From Caldisalinibacter kiritimatiensis (lineage in GTDB: Bacteria > Bacillota > Clostridia > Tissierellales > Caldisalinibacteraceae), in assembly GCF_000387765.1 (NCBI RefSeq), contig NZ_ARZA01000256.1, positions 1 to 46,199 of the forward strand: DNA of 46,199 nucleotides, read 5' to 3'. A program made the position numbers and the translations under genes. Position 1 is the first letter of the stretch. Every line of letters starts with the position of its first letter. Below, one piece after another: positions 34,862-44,242 of this stretch. Below the pieces are notes generated by a model, which saw nothing but the letters and a program-made list of their open reading frames with translations, ran no database searches and was not told where the DNA came from.

Positions 34862-35888
34862 TTTTACTCTCCCTACTAATTAAACTTTGAATCTCCTTAG
34901 CAATATCCCATGTACCAAACTCTATATTTCCTATAATGGTAACTTCTATATTATATTTAGGATATACTGAAGACATCATGCTCACACCTGGGTCTTCTCC
35001 CATAATATAATATTTAAATATTTCATTATCTTTTTTTGATATCCAAACACCATATCCATAGTTAAAATCACCCTTTACATTAATATGAGGTTTTAACATA
35101 GTCTTAGTTGCTTTCTTACTTAAAATTTTATTTGTAAATATACCGTTCCATATTTTCGACAAGTCTCTAACTGTTGTATAAGCACCACCATCTGGACCCC
35201 CTATTATAGGTATGGAGTAAATGTTAGTTTTCCACTCACCTGATTTTTCTTTAATATATCCATTCGCTGTATTAATTGGCAATCTGTCCAATGAAAAGTA
35301 TCCAGAGTCAAACATTTCACATGGTTCAAAAATATTTTTCTCAATATATTCTGAAAATTCAACCCCTGTTTGTTCTTCAACTACTAGTCCTAGTAGTATA
35401 TAACCTGCATTATTATATTTGAACCTATCCCCAGGAGTGAAATCCATATTTCTATTTTGAAACATAGGTAAGAAGTCTTTAGGAGTTTTAATATTATACA
35501 TAGGTCTTTCATTCCAAAGCTCCGAAAAATCATTCATAACTTCTTCATCAAAGTAATCCGGAATACCTGAACTATGGGTTAATAAATGGTGTATAGTAAT
35601 ATTTGAATCAAATTTAGGAAAATCAATATTTAAACAATCTTTTAACTTAGTTTCAAAGCTTATTGTTCCTTTATCCGCTAATTGACATATAGCTATAGCG
35701 GTAAATAATTTGCAGCCTGAAGCAATTCCAAATTTAGTATCTATGTTATTTAAAACTTTATAGCTTCTATTTGCATATCCAAAGGCTTGTTTATATATCT
35801 CATTTCCCTTTTCCTTTATAAATACAACTCCTGAAAAATCCTTCTTCTTATCCACAATATCTTTTATATTGCTAATTTCTAATCTCAT
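34839..35888 (-). CDS. Serine hydrolase, class C beta-lactamase family
   Basis: Penicillin-binding-protein-like serine hydrolase, 349 aa from the ATG at 35888 (AAAGGG at 9 bases). Catalytic motifs: SxxK as SGCK in FGIASGCKLF, YxN as YNN in FKYNNAGYILLG, and a C-terminal GEDPGVS segment in the place of the third motif. No signal peptide, so cytoplasmic; esterase or peptidase activity is likelier than antibiotic hydrolysis. The frame extends to 35963 but that would overlap the nucleotidyltransferase gene. Confidence 0.85.
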   Translation of the reverse strand: MRLEISNIKDIVDKKKDFSGVVFIKEKGNEIYKQAFGYANRSYKVLNNIDTKFGIASGCKLFTAIAICQLADKGTISFETKLKDCLNIDFPKFDSNITIHHLLTHSSGIPDYFDEEVMNDFSELWNERPMYNIKTPKDFLPMFQNRNMDFTPGDRFKYNNAGYILLGLVVEEQTGVEFSEYIEKNIFEPCEMFDSGYFSLDRLPINTANGYIKEKSGEWKTNIYSIPIIGGPDGGAYTTVRDLSKIWNGIFTNKILSKKATKTMLKPHINVKGDFNYGYGVWISKKDNEIFKYYIMGEDPGVSMMSSVYPKYNIEVTIIGNIEFGTWDIAKEIQSLISRESKNEDKRYI

Positions 35889-35920
35889 ATTCCCAAACCC
35901 TTTCATAAAATTTTTTATTT

Positions 35921-36403
35921 CTACTCTTTTCTTTCCCATACACTTATAAGAGGATAAATCCACTTAATGTCAATACCTATATTCGATACATACCCTGAAA
36001 ATTCTTTTTGTAGCTTATACAAGCCTATACAATCAGTACCTTTACTGCAATAATCTTTCACATCTGATTCCTCATAGTTCAAGCATTTTAAGTTACAGTT
36101 ATTAATATCAAAAACTGCAGCTGTATCTAATTCAACTTTTCCTTTCCATTTTCTCATTGTAGTATCTAGTACCTCTTTCAAAATTACTTCTTCTTTTCCA
36201 TTAGACTTTATTTTTTTAATGTCAACCAAAAGTGATAAATCAATATCAGAATCTGGCCTATAATTACCTGCTAGTCCCCTCGATCCAGTTAATATTACCT
36301 TATAAACATATGGATGTACTGTTAAATTTGAATCCTTAAGAATTTCATATGTCTTTGGTAGTCGGTTCTTTATTTTTTCACTAATTTTTATAATTCCGTC
36401 CAT
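35921..36403 (-). CDS. Nucleotidyltransferase-domain protein
   Basis: 160 aa, DNA polymerase beta superfamily. The core motif GSRGLAGNYRPDSDIDLSLLV (near residue 38) contains GSxG and the DxD metal ligands. Similar small proteins include MNT-type antitoxins and aminoglycoside nucleotidyltransferases; no HEPN partner gene is adjacent. GGAGG at 9 bases from ATG. It sits in a run of same-strand accessory genes. Confidence 0.82.
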   Translation of the reverse strand: MDGIIKISEKIKNRLPKTYEILKDSNLTVHPYVYKVILTGSRGLAGNYRPDSDIDLSLLVDIKKIKSNGKEEVILKEVLDTTMRKWKGKVELDTAAVFDINNCNLKCLNYEESDVKDYCSKGTDCIGLYKLQKEFSGYVSNIGIDIKWIYPLISVWERKE

Positions 36404-36421
36404 GTTTTTAATCCTCCATAT

Positions 36422-37093
36422 TTACTTTGTAGCAACAAATATTTTGTTCTCATCTGCTCTGTGAATAACTTCTACACTTTTAAATCCTGCTTCTTTTAAT
36501 AATCTTATTTGTTTTTCTTCTGTCATTGGTATATCTATGTGATATAATTCATTTTCGTCTACTTTTTTCATTTGCTCTTTATAGTTTCTCAAAAATTCTT
36601 TCTCTTCTTTCTCGTTAACAACATAGTCGCCTTCAATATACTTTCCTTCTTCAGTCAGGCTGTCTTTTATTCTCCTGTATAAATCCATCTTTTCTTCTTC
36701 TAACCAATGGTGCATAGTCATAACTGAAATAACATAATCGTACCTTTCTTCTTCAAAAGGATAGGTTAAATATGAATCCTTTATAAGTGTTATTTGTTCG
36801 TTATGGCTTTGATATTTATCTTTCAGTTTATTAAGCATTTCTTCTGATAAGTCTATACCAACAACTAACAAGTTAGGAGCTTTTTTAAAAATCCAATCTA
36901 ATTCCAATCCAGTTCCACAGCCTAAATCTAAAATCTTTATCTGTTCTTCTGTCGCTTCAATAGGTTCTGCAATTTTACTGTACAATTCTTCAAATGAATC
37001 AACGTTATTTCTCATATGCTCATCATATCCGTCAGCTCTAATTTCAAAAAAACTTTTCATTTCTTCTGGTTTTTTATTTGTATTATCACTCAT
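36422..37093 (-). CDS. Class I SAM-dependent methyltransferase
   Basis: 223 aa. Motif I ILDLGCGTGLELDWIF near residue 49, acidic motif II VGIDLSEEML and motif post-I YDYVISVMTMHHWL near 115. Substrate unknown. ATG preceded by GAGGAG. Followed after 18 bases by the nucleotidyltransferase gene. Confidence 0.88.
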   Translation of the reverse strand: MSDNTNKKPEEMKSFFEIRADGYDEHMRNNVDSFEELYSKIAEPIEATEEQIKILDLGCGTGLELDWIFKKAPNLLVVGIDLSEEMLNKLKDKYQSHNEQITLIKDSYLTYPFEEERYDYVISVMTMHHWLEEEKMDLYRRIKDSLTEEGKYIEGDYVVNEKEEKEFLRNYKEQMKKVDENELYHIDIPMTEEKQIRLLKEAGFKSVEVIHRADENKIFVATK

Positions 37094-37160
37094 CTGTATC
37101 TCCTCTCCTTTACCAAAAGGCTGTAAATACTTTTAATTTTTTGATAAACTACATCACTTG

Positions 37161-38159
37161 TTACTCTGCAATTAACACAGCCCACTCAAGCTCTGTTTCT
37201 TTTACAGGTAATCCATCTATCTGAGCTTCCTTGATTATTTTTCCAGTTGGTGTTGGTTTAGCTAAACCTTTACATTTATTCACTAGTTCTACTTTCCAAT
37301 CAGCTTCATTAAAACTATTTATTGCAATATTTTCAAATGCAAATGTTTCAACACCTAATTCGTAAATAATGTCCGTATTTTCATTGTCAACCTCAGGATA
37401 AAAATGAATTACTGATATTAATTTTCCACTTACTATACGTCTAAGTTCTTTTAATAAGTTTTTAGGCTTTTCAATATTGGATAATCCTAAATTTGTCGTT
37501 AGTATATTAACTGCTCCATCTTTAAAAGGCGTAATTCTAGCATCAAAAGAAATCAGGCTAATTTTATCGTATAAACCTAATTGTTTTAAATCCAATCTAC
37601 TATGCCGTAATACACGAGGACTAAAATCAGTAGCCACGATAAAATTGTCAGTTTTTTTAGCTAGCTCTTCAACAAGATAACAACGTCCAGAAGCCAAATC
37701 CACTATAGGTTGATTTGTAGATTGAACACTATTACAAACATATTCAATTTGCTTATCCCAGCAACTAACATAATCCTCTGTATATATACCTTTTACTGCA
37801 ACTTTAAATGCTTTATTCGCTTCACTATACTTACCCCATTCTTCTAAAACCATCCCCCTAATAAATTGGTCTGCAGGTGAAAGTTCTTCTAAAGGAGAAT
37901 TCATTAGCTGTTTTTCAATTTTAGGATTTTCCTTTAGATATTCAGTTAAATGAGTGCTACCTTGCTCCCATAAGTCATTACGTGGTAACTTAGGTGTTAA
38001 AAATATACCAATCTCATCTTTAATAGGATAACTTGCTCCACAAGCATTGCAATAGGCTTCACCTTCAATAATTCTTTCTTTACTTTCTTTATTTATAGTC
38101 CAGTCAAGTTCATTATGACATATTGGACATTCTAGCATCTCCATTAAATATTTATGCAT
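37161..38159 (-). CDS. Zinc-ribbon methyltransferase domain protein
   Basis: 332 aa from the second ATG, which has AGGGGG at 7 bases; the first ATG is too close. An N-terminal Trm112/RlmA-like zinc ribbon (CPIC near 12, CNAC near 37) precedes a divergent SAM-methyltransferase domain with IVDLASGRCYLVEEL and VATDFSPRVLRHSR. Motif I is DLASGRC rather than DxGxGxG, as in several uncharacterised Firmicute proteins. Substrate could be RNA or a small molecule. Confidence 0.8.
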   Translation of the reverse strand: MHKYLMEMLECPICHNELDWTINKESKERIIEGEAYCNACGASYPIKDEIGIFLTPKLPRNDLWEQGSTHLTEYLKENPKIEKQLMNSPLEELSPADQFIRGMVLEEWGKYSEANKAFKVAVKGIYTEDYVSCWDKQIEYVCNSVQSTNQPIVDLASGRCYLVEELAKKTDNFIVATDFSPRVLRHSRLDLKQLGLYDKISLISFDARITPFKDGAVNILTTNLGLSNIEKPKNLLKELRRIVSGKLISVIHFYPEVDNENTDIIYELGVETFAFENIAINSFNEADWKVELVNKCKGLAKPTPTGKIIKEAQIDGLPVKETELEWAVLIAE

Positions 38160-38395
38160 CCCCATTCCCCCTTGTTATAAATTTAGAAATAATATTTTGG
38201 TTTACACTAATCTTCTTTTATCTTAAATTTATTAAACATAATATTCTTATTTTGAATTAAGATAATAAAAAAGCATAACTACCAATTTGTATAATTAATT
38301 CATTAGGAAATGATATATTAACTATTCCTTAGGTTTTTAATAAAGCTACAGACCATATTGCCCATGAACTAAGAAAAGTTAAGTTTATATATTAC

Positions 38396-38668
38396 TTAAA
38401 ATTCCTTATACACACCTACACCACTAAGTAAAATTCCTAAACCACCTATAAGTGATACAATTATTCCACTTGTACGATGATTTTCTATAGCGGATTCAAG
38501 AATAATAAGATATTTATCAGTACTCATTGAACCGCCATGTCTTCGTATTGCTTCAGCTCCCTCTATTTGTCCAACATTAACAGAACTAAATATCATATTT
38601 AATCCTATAATAAATACCACTATCGCTAATATCAATACACCTATAGATATTATCCTTTTCTTATTCAT
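38396..38668 (-). CDS. Small membrane protein, 90 aa
   Basis: Two membrane segments (about 8-26 and 66-83) with a soluble loop containing GAEAIRRHGGSMSTDKY. ATG has AGGAGG. Not recognised. Downstream of the metallophosphoesterase gene, 24 bases away, likely cotranscribed. Confidence 0.75.
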   Translation of the reverse strand: MNKKRIISIGVLILAIVVFIIGLNMIFSSVNVGQIEGAEAIRRHGGSMSTDKYLIILESAIENHRTSGIIVSLIGGLGILLSGVGVYKEF

Positions 38669-38692
38669 ATAAACACCTCCTATTAGCTTTTT

Positions 38693-39523
38693 TCACTCTC
38701 TTTTTAAAGTAATTACCACTACTTCTGGTCTATTAAACAATCTTTGAGGAAATAAGCTATTACCTAAGCCTCTATTTACTATCATTTGTAAGTTACCTTT
38801 TTCATAAAAACCACCTGTATATTTAGGTATTAGCCCTTGGTCAGGTGCTACTAATCCACCTATAAAAGGTAATCTAATCTGTCCTCCATGGGCATGACCT
38901 GTAAGTGCAAGGTCAATATGATACTCACTATAATATTTTATTTTCTCAGGCCTGTGGGAAAGTAATAAAGTAAAATCTGATTTATTTATTTTGCTTGTTA
39001 AATCCTCTAATACTTGTTTATATTCAATAACGCTTTGAAAATATGCATAGTCGTTTACACCTATGATATTAACTTTAGAATTTCCTTGTTTTACTTCTAC
39101 CCGTTGATTCTTTAATACATTTACTTTATATTTAGCTAACTTCTTTTCAAGGTCATTAAATTTCCCAGACCATTCTTCATGATTACCGGTAACGTAATAA
39201 ACAGGAGCTATTTGGGTAAGTTGACTTACAAGAATTAAACTAGGTGTTTCATTATATCTTCGTCTATCAATTATATCTCCCGTTATAACAATAATATTTG
39301 GATTTATTTTTTTCACAAGTTTCACAAGTTTTTCTTGATTTTCTCCAAAGCTTTTATTATGAAGGTCTGATAATTGTACAATTTTATAGTTTATAAAATC
39401 CTCAGGTATGTCTCGATTTTTTATGTTGTAATATGTTATCTGTATAGCATTATTCTCGTAATATAAAAATATTGCTATTAATATGATTAGTATAATAAGC
39501 GCTACTAATTTAATATACTGCAT
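38693..39523 (-). CDS. YkuE/YaeI-type metallophosphoesterase
   Basis: 276 aa with an N-terminal membrane anchor (about 5-22). Calcineurin-like motifs in order: QLSDLHNKSFG, VITGDIIDRR, YYVTGNHEEW, LLSHRPE and LTGHAHGGQIRLPF. These match the family acting on lipid or envelope phosphoesters at the outer face of the membrane. ATG follows GAGGTG. Confidence 0.92.
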   Translation of the reverse strand: MQYIKLVALIILIILIAIFLYYENNAIQITYYNIKNRDIPEDFINYKIVQLSDLHNKSFGENQEKLVKLVKKINPNIIVITGDIIDRRRYNETPSLILVSQLTQIAPVYYVTGNHEEWSGKFNDLEKKLAKYKVNVLKNQRVEVKQGNSKVNIIGVNDYAYFQSVIEYKQVLEDLTSKINKSDFTLLLSHRPEKIKYYSEYHIDLALTGHAHGGQIRLPFIGGLVAPDQGLIPKYTGGFYEKGNLQMIVNRGLGNSLFPQRLFNRPEVVVITLKRE

Positions 39524-39551
39524 ATATTCACCTCTAATTGGCTTTAATATA

Positions 39552-40142
39552 CTATTTACTGTTTATATATTGGTTCAATAAAATATAATCTTCATTAGCA
39601 CTAGGAATAATTTCATGATTAAATACATATTTACTAATGTTAGGATTTTCTTGTCCTGTCTCATCTGAATAAAGCTTTGAATGTATATCCTCAAGATATT
39701 TTTTCAATTCACTTAAATATGCCCTTTCACTTTGATTTATTTTATAGTCATTTAAAAATGCAGTAATTTTATTCCCTTCATACTCTGTTCCATATGAAAT
39801 CACGTTAGAAACTAATTTAAAAAATGTTGTACCACGTGAATTTACTCCTTCAATATAAAATGCACTCTCACTTAATAAATGGTCAGCTTCATTTAAAAAA
39901 TATACTAACCTCATAATTTTCTTATTTAATTGCTCACTGATTAATTGCTCATTTAGTATTTCATCTAAGATGTTTATAGAATAGTTTACACTGAAATAAA
40001 AATGATTTAAAAAAATTTCATATTTATAGCTTTCTTTCTGTTTATACCTATAATATTGATAATTAAAATAAGAGCTAATTATTAATAATACTATTAATAG
40101 GATAATAATTTTCTTGAACTTACGTATTTTTTTGGACTCCAA
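39552..40142 (-). CDS. Membrane-anchored hypothetical protein, 196 aa
   Basis: One N-terminal membrane segment (about 10-29), then a helical extracellular domain rich in N, Y and E. No family recognised. Start chosen at TTG 40142, which has AAGGAGG at 6 bases; the ATG two codons upstream touches the SD. Followed by the metallophosphoesterase gene after 28 bases. Confidence 0.72.
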   Translation of the reverse strand: MESKKIRKFKKIIILLIVLLIISSYFNYQYYRYKQKESYKYEIFLNHFYFSVNYSINILDEILNEQLISEQLNKKIMRLVYFLNEADHLLSESAFYIEGVNSRGTTFFKLVSNVISYGTEYEGNKITAFLNDYKINQSERAYLSELKKYLEDIHSKLYSDETGQENPNISKYVFNHEIIPSANEDYILLNQYINSK

Positions 40143-40187
40143 AATCATCCTCCTTATTTATGAATAAAAAATTATTATATTTCTAAT

Positions 40188-40694
40188 TTAATACTTCTTT
40201 AAATTAAATCCTAATATTTCTACTTCATCTTGTTTATTCAATTTTTTATCATAATTCTTTCTTAACTGAATTAAATTGAGGTGGTCAAAGCCACATTCTG
40301 TGTAAAATTCCATTGCACTTGTATTCCGTGGTATAACATCAACAAACATTGAAACTATACCTCTTTCCTCCATAATCTTGTCTAATTTATTCATAGCATA
40401 TCTTCCAATACCTTTTCCTCTGTATTCTTCTGCAATATATAAGTCTTCTAACCAAGCTACATCTTGTCCTCCATATCTAACATATAAAAATCCTACTACT
40501 TCTCCATCCAAAAGGATGTTATAAGCACTTCCCTTACTTAGCCATTCATTTAAAGCTTTTTTTCCTTCTTCAAGTGTATGCCAATACTTTTTTGGAGCAT
40601 TATTTAATTTTCTATGATAATTCATTAGTTCTGTAACCATTTTAGCTGTAATTATAAACATATCATCATTAAGTTCTTTTATTGATATATTCAT
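40188..40694 (-). CDS. GNAT family N-acetyltransferase
   Basis: 168 aa. Acetyl-CoA binding motif A LYIAEEYRGKGIGRYAMNKL (about 88-107) with the R-G-K-G-I-G pyrophosphate loop, and motif B around NTSAMEFYTECGF. Substrate unknown; small amine, aminoglycoside or protein N-terminus are possible. ATG with AGGGGG. Confidence 0.9.
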   Translation of the reverse strand: MNISIKELNDDMFIITAKMVTELMNYHRKLNNAPKKYWHTLEEGKKALNEWLSKGSAYNILLDGEVVGFLYVRYGGQDVAWLEDLYIAEEYRGKGIGRYAMNKLDKIMEERGIVSMFVDVIPRNTSAMEFYTECGFDHLNLIQLRKNYDKKLNKQDEVEILGFNLKKY

Positions 40695-40751
40695 TTTTAT
40701 CCCCCTTGAATTTACTTTAATTGTTGAACATAATTGATAAATAAATGCTAA

Positions 40752-41138
40752 TTAATTTAAATCTGAAAAGATTTCATGGATGTTTCCATCTGGGTCAGCA
40801 AACAAAACTGTTCTTTGATTCCACGGCATATTTGTCGGTGGTTGAATTCCTTTAACCCCTTTTGAAATTAACTTATCATATGTAATATCTACATCATCTG
40901 GACTTTCACATGGAAATGCTAATTCTAGTATTTGACCACTACACTCTTTCTTAAAATCATGGCTATAATTATACATAACCTTTCTCATACAGATAGCAAA
41001 TCTAACACCATCATTTTCAAATTCCAAATATTCTCCAAGGTCTAACTTGATTTTAAATCCAAGTACCTTATTATAAAACTCCTTCATTTTATCTATATTA
41101 TTAGTCCATATTGTAATTAAACTAATTTTTGTTTTCAT
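40752..41138 (-). CDS. VOC superfamily (glyoxalase-like) protein
   Basis: 128 aa, one pair of beta-alpha-beta-beta-beta modules. N-terminal IWTNNIDKMKEFYNKVLGFK and C-terminal VLFADPDGNIHEIF with the metal-ligand Glu. Typical of small VOC enzymes such as fosfomycin- or bleomycin-resistance-like and glyoxalase proteins; specific function not assignable. Confidence 0.88.
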   Translation of the reverse strand: MKTKISLITIWTNNIDKMKEFYNKVLGFKIKLDLGEYLEFENDGVRFAICMRKVMYNYSHDFKKECSGQILELAFPCESPDDVDITYDKLISKGVKGIQPPTNMPWNQRTVLFADPDGNIHEIFSDLN

Positions 41139-41162
41139 TTATTCATTTCTCCCTTTTGTAAT

Positions 41163-41603
41163 TTACTTTAATTTATAGTTTAAGTTTATAGTTTCTTCTG
41201 TTATAACCTTTATATCTGTAATAAAAGGTTCAAGCTCTATGATATCTGTTTTATTTAGACCTTTAGTATCAATAATTATTTTTCCTTCAACTTCAATAGT
41301 TTCATTAGAATTAATATGTTTATTTACTTCTACTATTTCTGCTTTTAAAACTTTATCCTTAATATTTTCACTGATAATAGGCTCTACTGATTTTATATAT
41401 AGAGATTTAGGATTTTCATTTGTTATGTCTATATAATATGAATATCTAGTTTTATCTAAGCTATTCCCATTTTCAGCCCCTATGCTAGAACTCCAATTAT
41501 AAACCTTTAATCCTACTTTTGTCTCTTTACTTGCACATCCAGTTAACAATATAAAAGTAATTGAAGCACAAACAATTATTATTTTTAATGTTTTTTTATT
41601 CAA
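41163..41603 (-). CDS. Lipoprotein, unknown function
   Basis: 146 aa. Signal peptide with lipobox LLTGC, so it is lipid-anchored at Cys22. The mature part is a beta-rich domain (about 30-146), compatible with an Ig-like or FxLYD-type extracellular fold. No family assigned. ATG with AGGAGG. Confidence 0.85.
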   Translation of the reverse strand: MNKKTLKIIIVCASITFILLTGCASKETKVGLKVYNWSSSIGAENGNSLDKTRYSYYIDITNENPKSLYIKSVEPIISENIKDKVLKAEIVEVNKHINSNETIEVEGKIIIDTKGLNKTDIIELEPFITDIKVITEETINLNYKLK

Positions 41604-41922
41604 ATTAATTCCTCCTATTTAATCTCACTAACTCCTATTCTATAATCCCCTATCAATATATATAGACTCTATTTTAAACAAATAGTTGCATAAATTTATT
41701 CGAATTTTTCTTAATTTTGTATTTTTAATGTGGAGTATTTTCTTTTCTATATTCTACTTCTATAATCACCTATATTTTCCCTTCTATGTAAAAATTACAA
41801 CTTAATTTATAGTAATATAAATGTTATACTCGATATATGTCTTTTCTAGTAAATGACCTTATCAAAATCTTCCCATTATGATAAAAGGCCGACCTCATAA
41901 TAAAATGAAGGAGGTTTTAATC
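41604..41922. other. 319-base intergenic region without a recognised gene
   Basis: Very AT-rich. It contains the ends of divergent control regions for the lipoprotein gene and the LysM-CAP gene. ACCTC near 41892 could pair with the GAGGT of the CAP gene SD near 41912, a possible weak hairpin over the ribosome binding site. I checked for a ydaO-type c-di-AMP riboswitch, often found before such genes, and did not find its conserved core. Confidence 0.5.
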
Positions 41923-42558
41923 ATGAATAAAATTTTAAAGAAATTTGTTTTCACTGGGATTATAGTTGTTTTATTATTTGCATATATGAGTACAAGCTTT
42001 GCACAAACTGATATAAAAACTGTTCATACAGTTAGATATGGAGATACTTTATGGAAAATAGCAGTACGTTATGAAGTTGGATTATCAGAAATAATTAATG
42101 CTAACCCTCATCTAGAAAATCCAGACTTAATATATCCAGGTCAAAGAATCAACATCCCTAATTTTGATGATGTAAAAGCAAAGGAAATGGAAGTTATTAG
42201 ATTAGTAAATGCTGAAAGAGCAAAACATGGATTAAAGCCACTTGCATATAATTGGGAACTATCAAGGGTTGCACGTTTCAAATCTAAAGATATGGCTCAA
42301 GTGGGATACTTCAGTCACACATCTCCAACTTATGGTAGTCCATTTAAGATGATGAAAGACTTTGGTATTAATTACTCTTATGCAGGTGAAAACATTGCAA
42401 TGGGATACAGAACACCAGAAGATGTAATGAAAGGTTGGATGAATTCTCCTGGTCATAGAAGAAATATATTATCACCTAACTTCTCACAAATAGGTGTAGG
42501 ATATGCTGTTAACAATCAAGGTACACCTTACTGGACTCAAATGTTTATTCATCAATAA
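41923..42558 (+). CDS. Secreted LysM-CAP domain protein (YkwD-like)
   Basis: 211 aa. Signal peptide (about 1-27, ending SFAQT), LysM peptidoglycan-binding domain (HTVRYGDTLWKIA...YPGQRINIP, about 34-78) and a CAP/SCP domain (about 90-209) with FSHTSPTYGSPF, AGENIAMGY and PGHRRNIL. Related proteins are cell-wall or spore-associated (SafA/YkwD types). ATG at 41923 follows AAGGAGG; fifteen open codons upstream are rejected. Confidence 0.93.
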   Translation: MNKILKKFVFTGIIVVLLFAYMSTSFAQTDIKTVHTVRYGDTLWKIAVRYEVGLSEIINANPHLENPDLIYPGQRINIPNFDDVKAKEMEVIRLVNAERAKHGLKPLAYNWELSRVARFKSKDMAQVGYFSHTSPTYGSPFKMMKDFGINYSYAGENIAMGYRTPEDVMKGWMNSPGHRRNILSPNFSQIGVGYAVNNQGTPYWTQMFIHQ

Positions 42559-42569
42559 AATGGGCATCT

Positions 42570-42597
42570 AATGGAACCCGTTAAGGGTTCCATTATT
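42570..42597 (+). terminator. Terminator after the LysM-CAP gene
   Basis: AATGGAACCC pairs with GGGTTCCATT across 5 bases, followed by a moderately T-rich tail. It also lies at the end of the convergent VanZ gene. Confidence 0.75.
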
Positions 42598-43402
42598 ATA
42601 TCTTAAACATTAACTCATTTATGTTCTTATGTCTCTTTTTATAAAGCCATTCTATAGTTAGAAGCGTACTAAGTCCAATTAATTCACCTATAAAATTAAG
42701 AATTACATCGTCAATATCACTAATACCAGTAGCACTAATATATTGCACTATTTCAATTATTATTGGTATCGATAATAATACAATTAAGCTTTTGTATGCA
42801 TTCTTTATGTGAATTCCCACTATAAAACCAATTGGTATAAAAAGCAAAATGTTACCAAATATATTTATTATAGCAATTCTACTGTTTACATAGGCTGCAT
42901 TAGTTAAATAGGGTGTTATCGTTTTAAATGGTTGTAAGCTTATTCCTCTAGTATAAATTCTAACTCTATAATAAAAAAATAAAAAATATGATAAAAGAAT
43001 AAAATAACTTGATATAAAATAATAACTTAAGTACTTAATATAATCATTAAAGTTTAAAGTATCAGGTTCTAAAAATTTATAAACTATAACTGGTATATTA
43101 AGACCAACGTAGGTTAGTAAATAAATCATTAGATTTTCTCTGTCGAAGATATATGCATGTTTGAAAAACACTAAATAAATCGCCATAAATACAAATAGTA
43201 TTGTAGAGGCAAGAGTCATTATTAAGTTGTTTATTGGATTTTTTGTTAAGTACATAACTAATGTACCCAATAAAATAGCTAAAACAAATATTGAAAGTAG
43301 CCCTATTTTTGAGTTGAAAATCCCAGAAAAAATATATCCAACAACTAGTAACATCAATCCTAATAAAACAAATATTACTTTCTTATATATGGACTTTAGC
43401 AT
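42596..43402 (-). CDS. VanZ family membrane protein
   Basis: 268 aa, seven to eight membrane segments. The C-terminal VanZ-like domain shows NIFGNILLFIPIGF, PIIIEIVQYISATGISDIDDVILN and FIGELIGL. The N-terminal half adds extra helices. VanZ homologues affect glycopeptide or lipoglycopeptide sensitivity in some bacteria, but most have unknown roles. No van ligase genes here. Confidence 0.87.
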   Translation of the reverse strand: MLKSIYKKVIFVLLGLMLLVVGYIFSGIFNSKIGLLSIFVLAILLGTLVMYLTKNPINNLIMTLASTILFVFMAIYLVFFKHAYIFDRENLMIYLLTYVGLNIPVIVYKFLEPDTLNFNDYIKYLSYYFISSYFILLSYFLFFYYRVRIYTRGISLQPFKTITPYLTNAAYVNSRIAIINIFGNILLFIPIGFIVGIHIKNAYKSLIVLLSIPIIIEIVQYISATGISDIDDVILNFIGELIGLSTLLTIEWLYKKRHKNINELMFKI

Positions 43403-43490
43403 TTGTTCACCACCAAAACTCTTATTAATCAGCTTTAATTTACATTAAGAGAATATAGTTTATCATAATCACTATTTAATATATATAATA

Positions 43491-44045
43491 CTATATTTCA
43501 AATCTCTTAATCTTTCGTAGCTCTTTTTCATTAAAAACTAATAAAACTATATCTGGCATTTTAAGTGTCTTCCAAAAACTAAAATCATAGCTTTTGTCGA
43601 AATAATTTAAAATAACTGACAACCAAGTTCCATGGGTTCCAAGCACTATATTTTCACCTTCATATCTTTCCAATAAATCAAATATAACATTAATACCCCT
43701 CTTTTGTACTTGATTTAAAGATTCACCACCTTCTAAGTGAAAATCAAAATCCTCCCATTGTTGGTTTATAAAAGACTCAAAATCTTCAATAAACTCATTA
43801 GCTACTTTTCTTTCTCTACAATCGTGTATCTTTTCTATTTCAATATTTTTATCTAGTGCAACACCAATTATTGTGTCAATCGCTCTCAAATAGGGACTTG
43901 ATACTATTTTAGTAATTAGCTTATCTTTAAAAAAGCTTGTAACTTTCTCAACATCTTTTCTACCCTTCTCAGATAATGGTCTTATTAAATCATCTGGAAT
44001 ATATTTAACCTCAGCATGTCTTACCAAGTAAATATTTGTAGCCAT
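43491..44045 (-). CDS. Histidine phosphatase family protein
   Basis: 184 aa. The catalytic RHG-type motif is YLVRHAEVKY near residue 5. The second histidine is in VLGTHGTWLSV and the acidic residue in GGESLNQVQKR. Phosphoglycerate-mutase-like fold; substrate unknown. ATG with GGGGGG. Confidence 0.9.
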   Translation of the reverse strand: MATNIYLVRHAEVKYIPDDLIRPLSEKGRKDVEKVTSFFKDKLITKIVSSPYLRAIDTIIGVALDKNIEIEKIHDCRERKVANEFIEDFESFINQQWEDFDFHLEGGESLNQVQKRGINVIFDLLERYEGENIVLGTHGTWLSVILNYFDKSYDFSFWKTLKMPDIVLLVFNEKELRKIKRFEI

Positions 44046-44211
44046 TTTATTTCCCCCCTTTGCAACGACTCAAAAGTAAATTTAACTTTACTACCTTTTG
44101 AATAATTTGATGTATTTTTTAGTACTTCTTTATAATTTCTATATTTTTCCCTTATATCCTTCATTAGTTAGTAAAATAATCTATATATGCCTTTGATGTT
44201 TGGCAAAAAAT

Positions 44212-44242
44212 AAAATCAAGGGCTATTAAAACCCTTGATTTT
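44212..44242 (-). terminator. Terminator of the ars operon
   Basis: AAAATCAAGGG pairs with CCCTTGATTTT across a 9-base loop, T-run on the minus strand, at the arsC stop codon. Confidence 0.9.

Noticed and set aside
34839-35963. Beta-lactamase resistance gene
   Set aside because: SxxK and YxN are present, but there is no signal peptide and the family is mostly esterases/peptidases; resistance is not supported.
35921-36403. MNT-HEPN toxin-antitoxin pair
   Set aside because: The nucleotidyltransferase motif is present, but neither neighbour is a HEPN protein.
38330-38395. Plus-strand stretch reading ATDHIAHELRK, like a histidine kinase H-box
   Set aside because: Only about 11 residues, no flanking kinase sequence; too short to call a relic.
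41604-41922. c-di-AMP (ydaO) riboswitch ahead of the LysM-CAP gene
   Set aside because: Expected from gene context, but the conserved elements are absent.
44021-44164. Minus-strand 47-codon frame starting MKDIREKYRNYK ahead of the histidine phosphatase
   Set aside because: No ribosome binding site, and it runs into the phosphatase gene in another frame.
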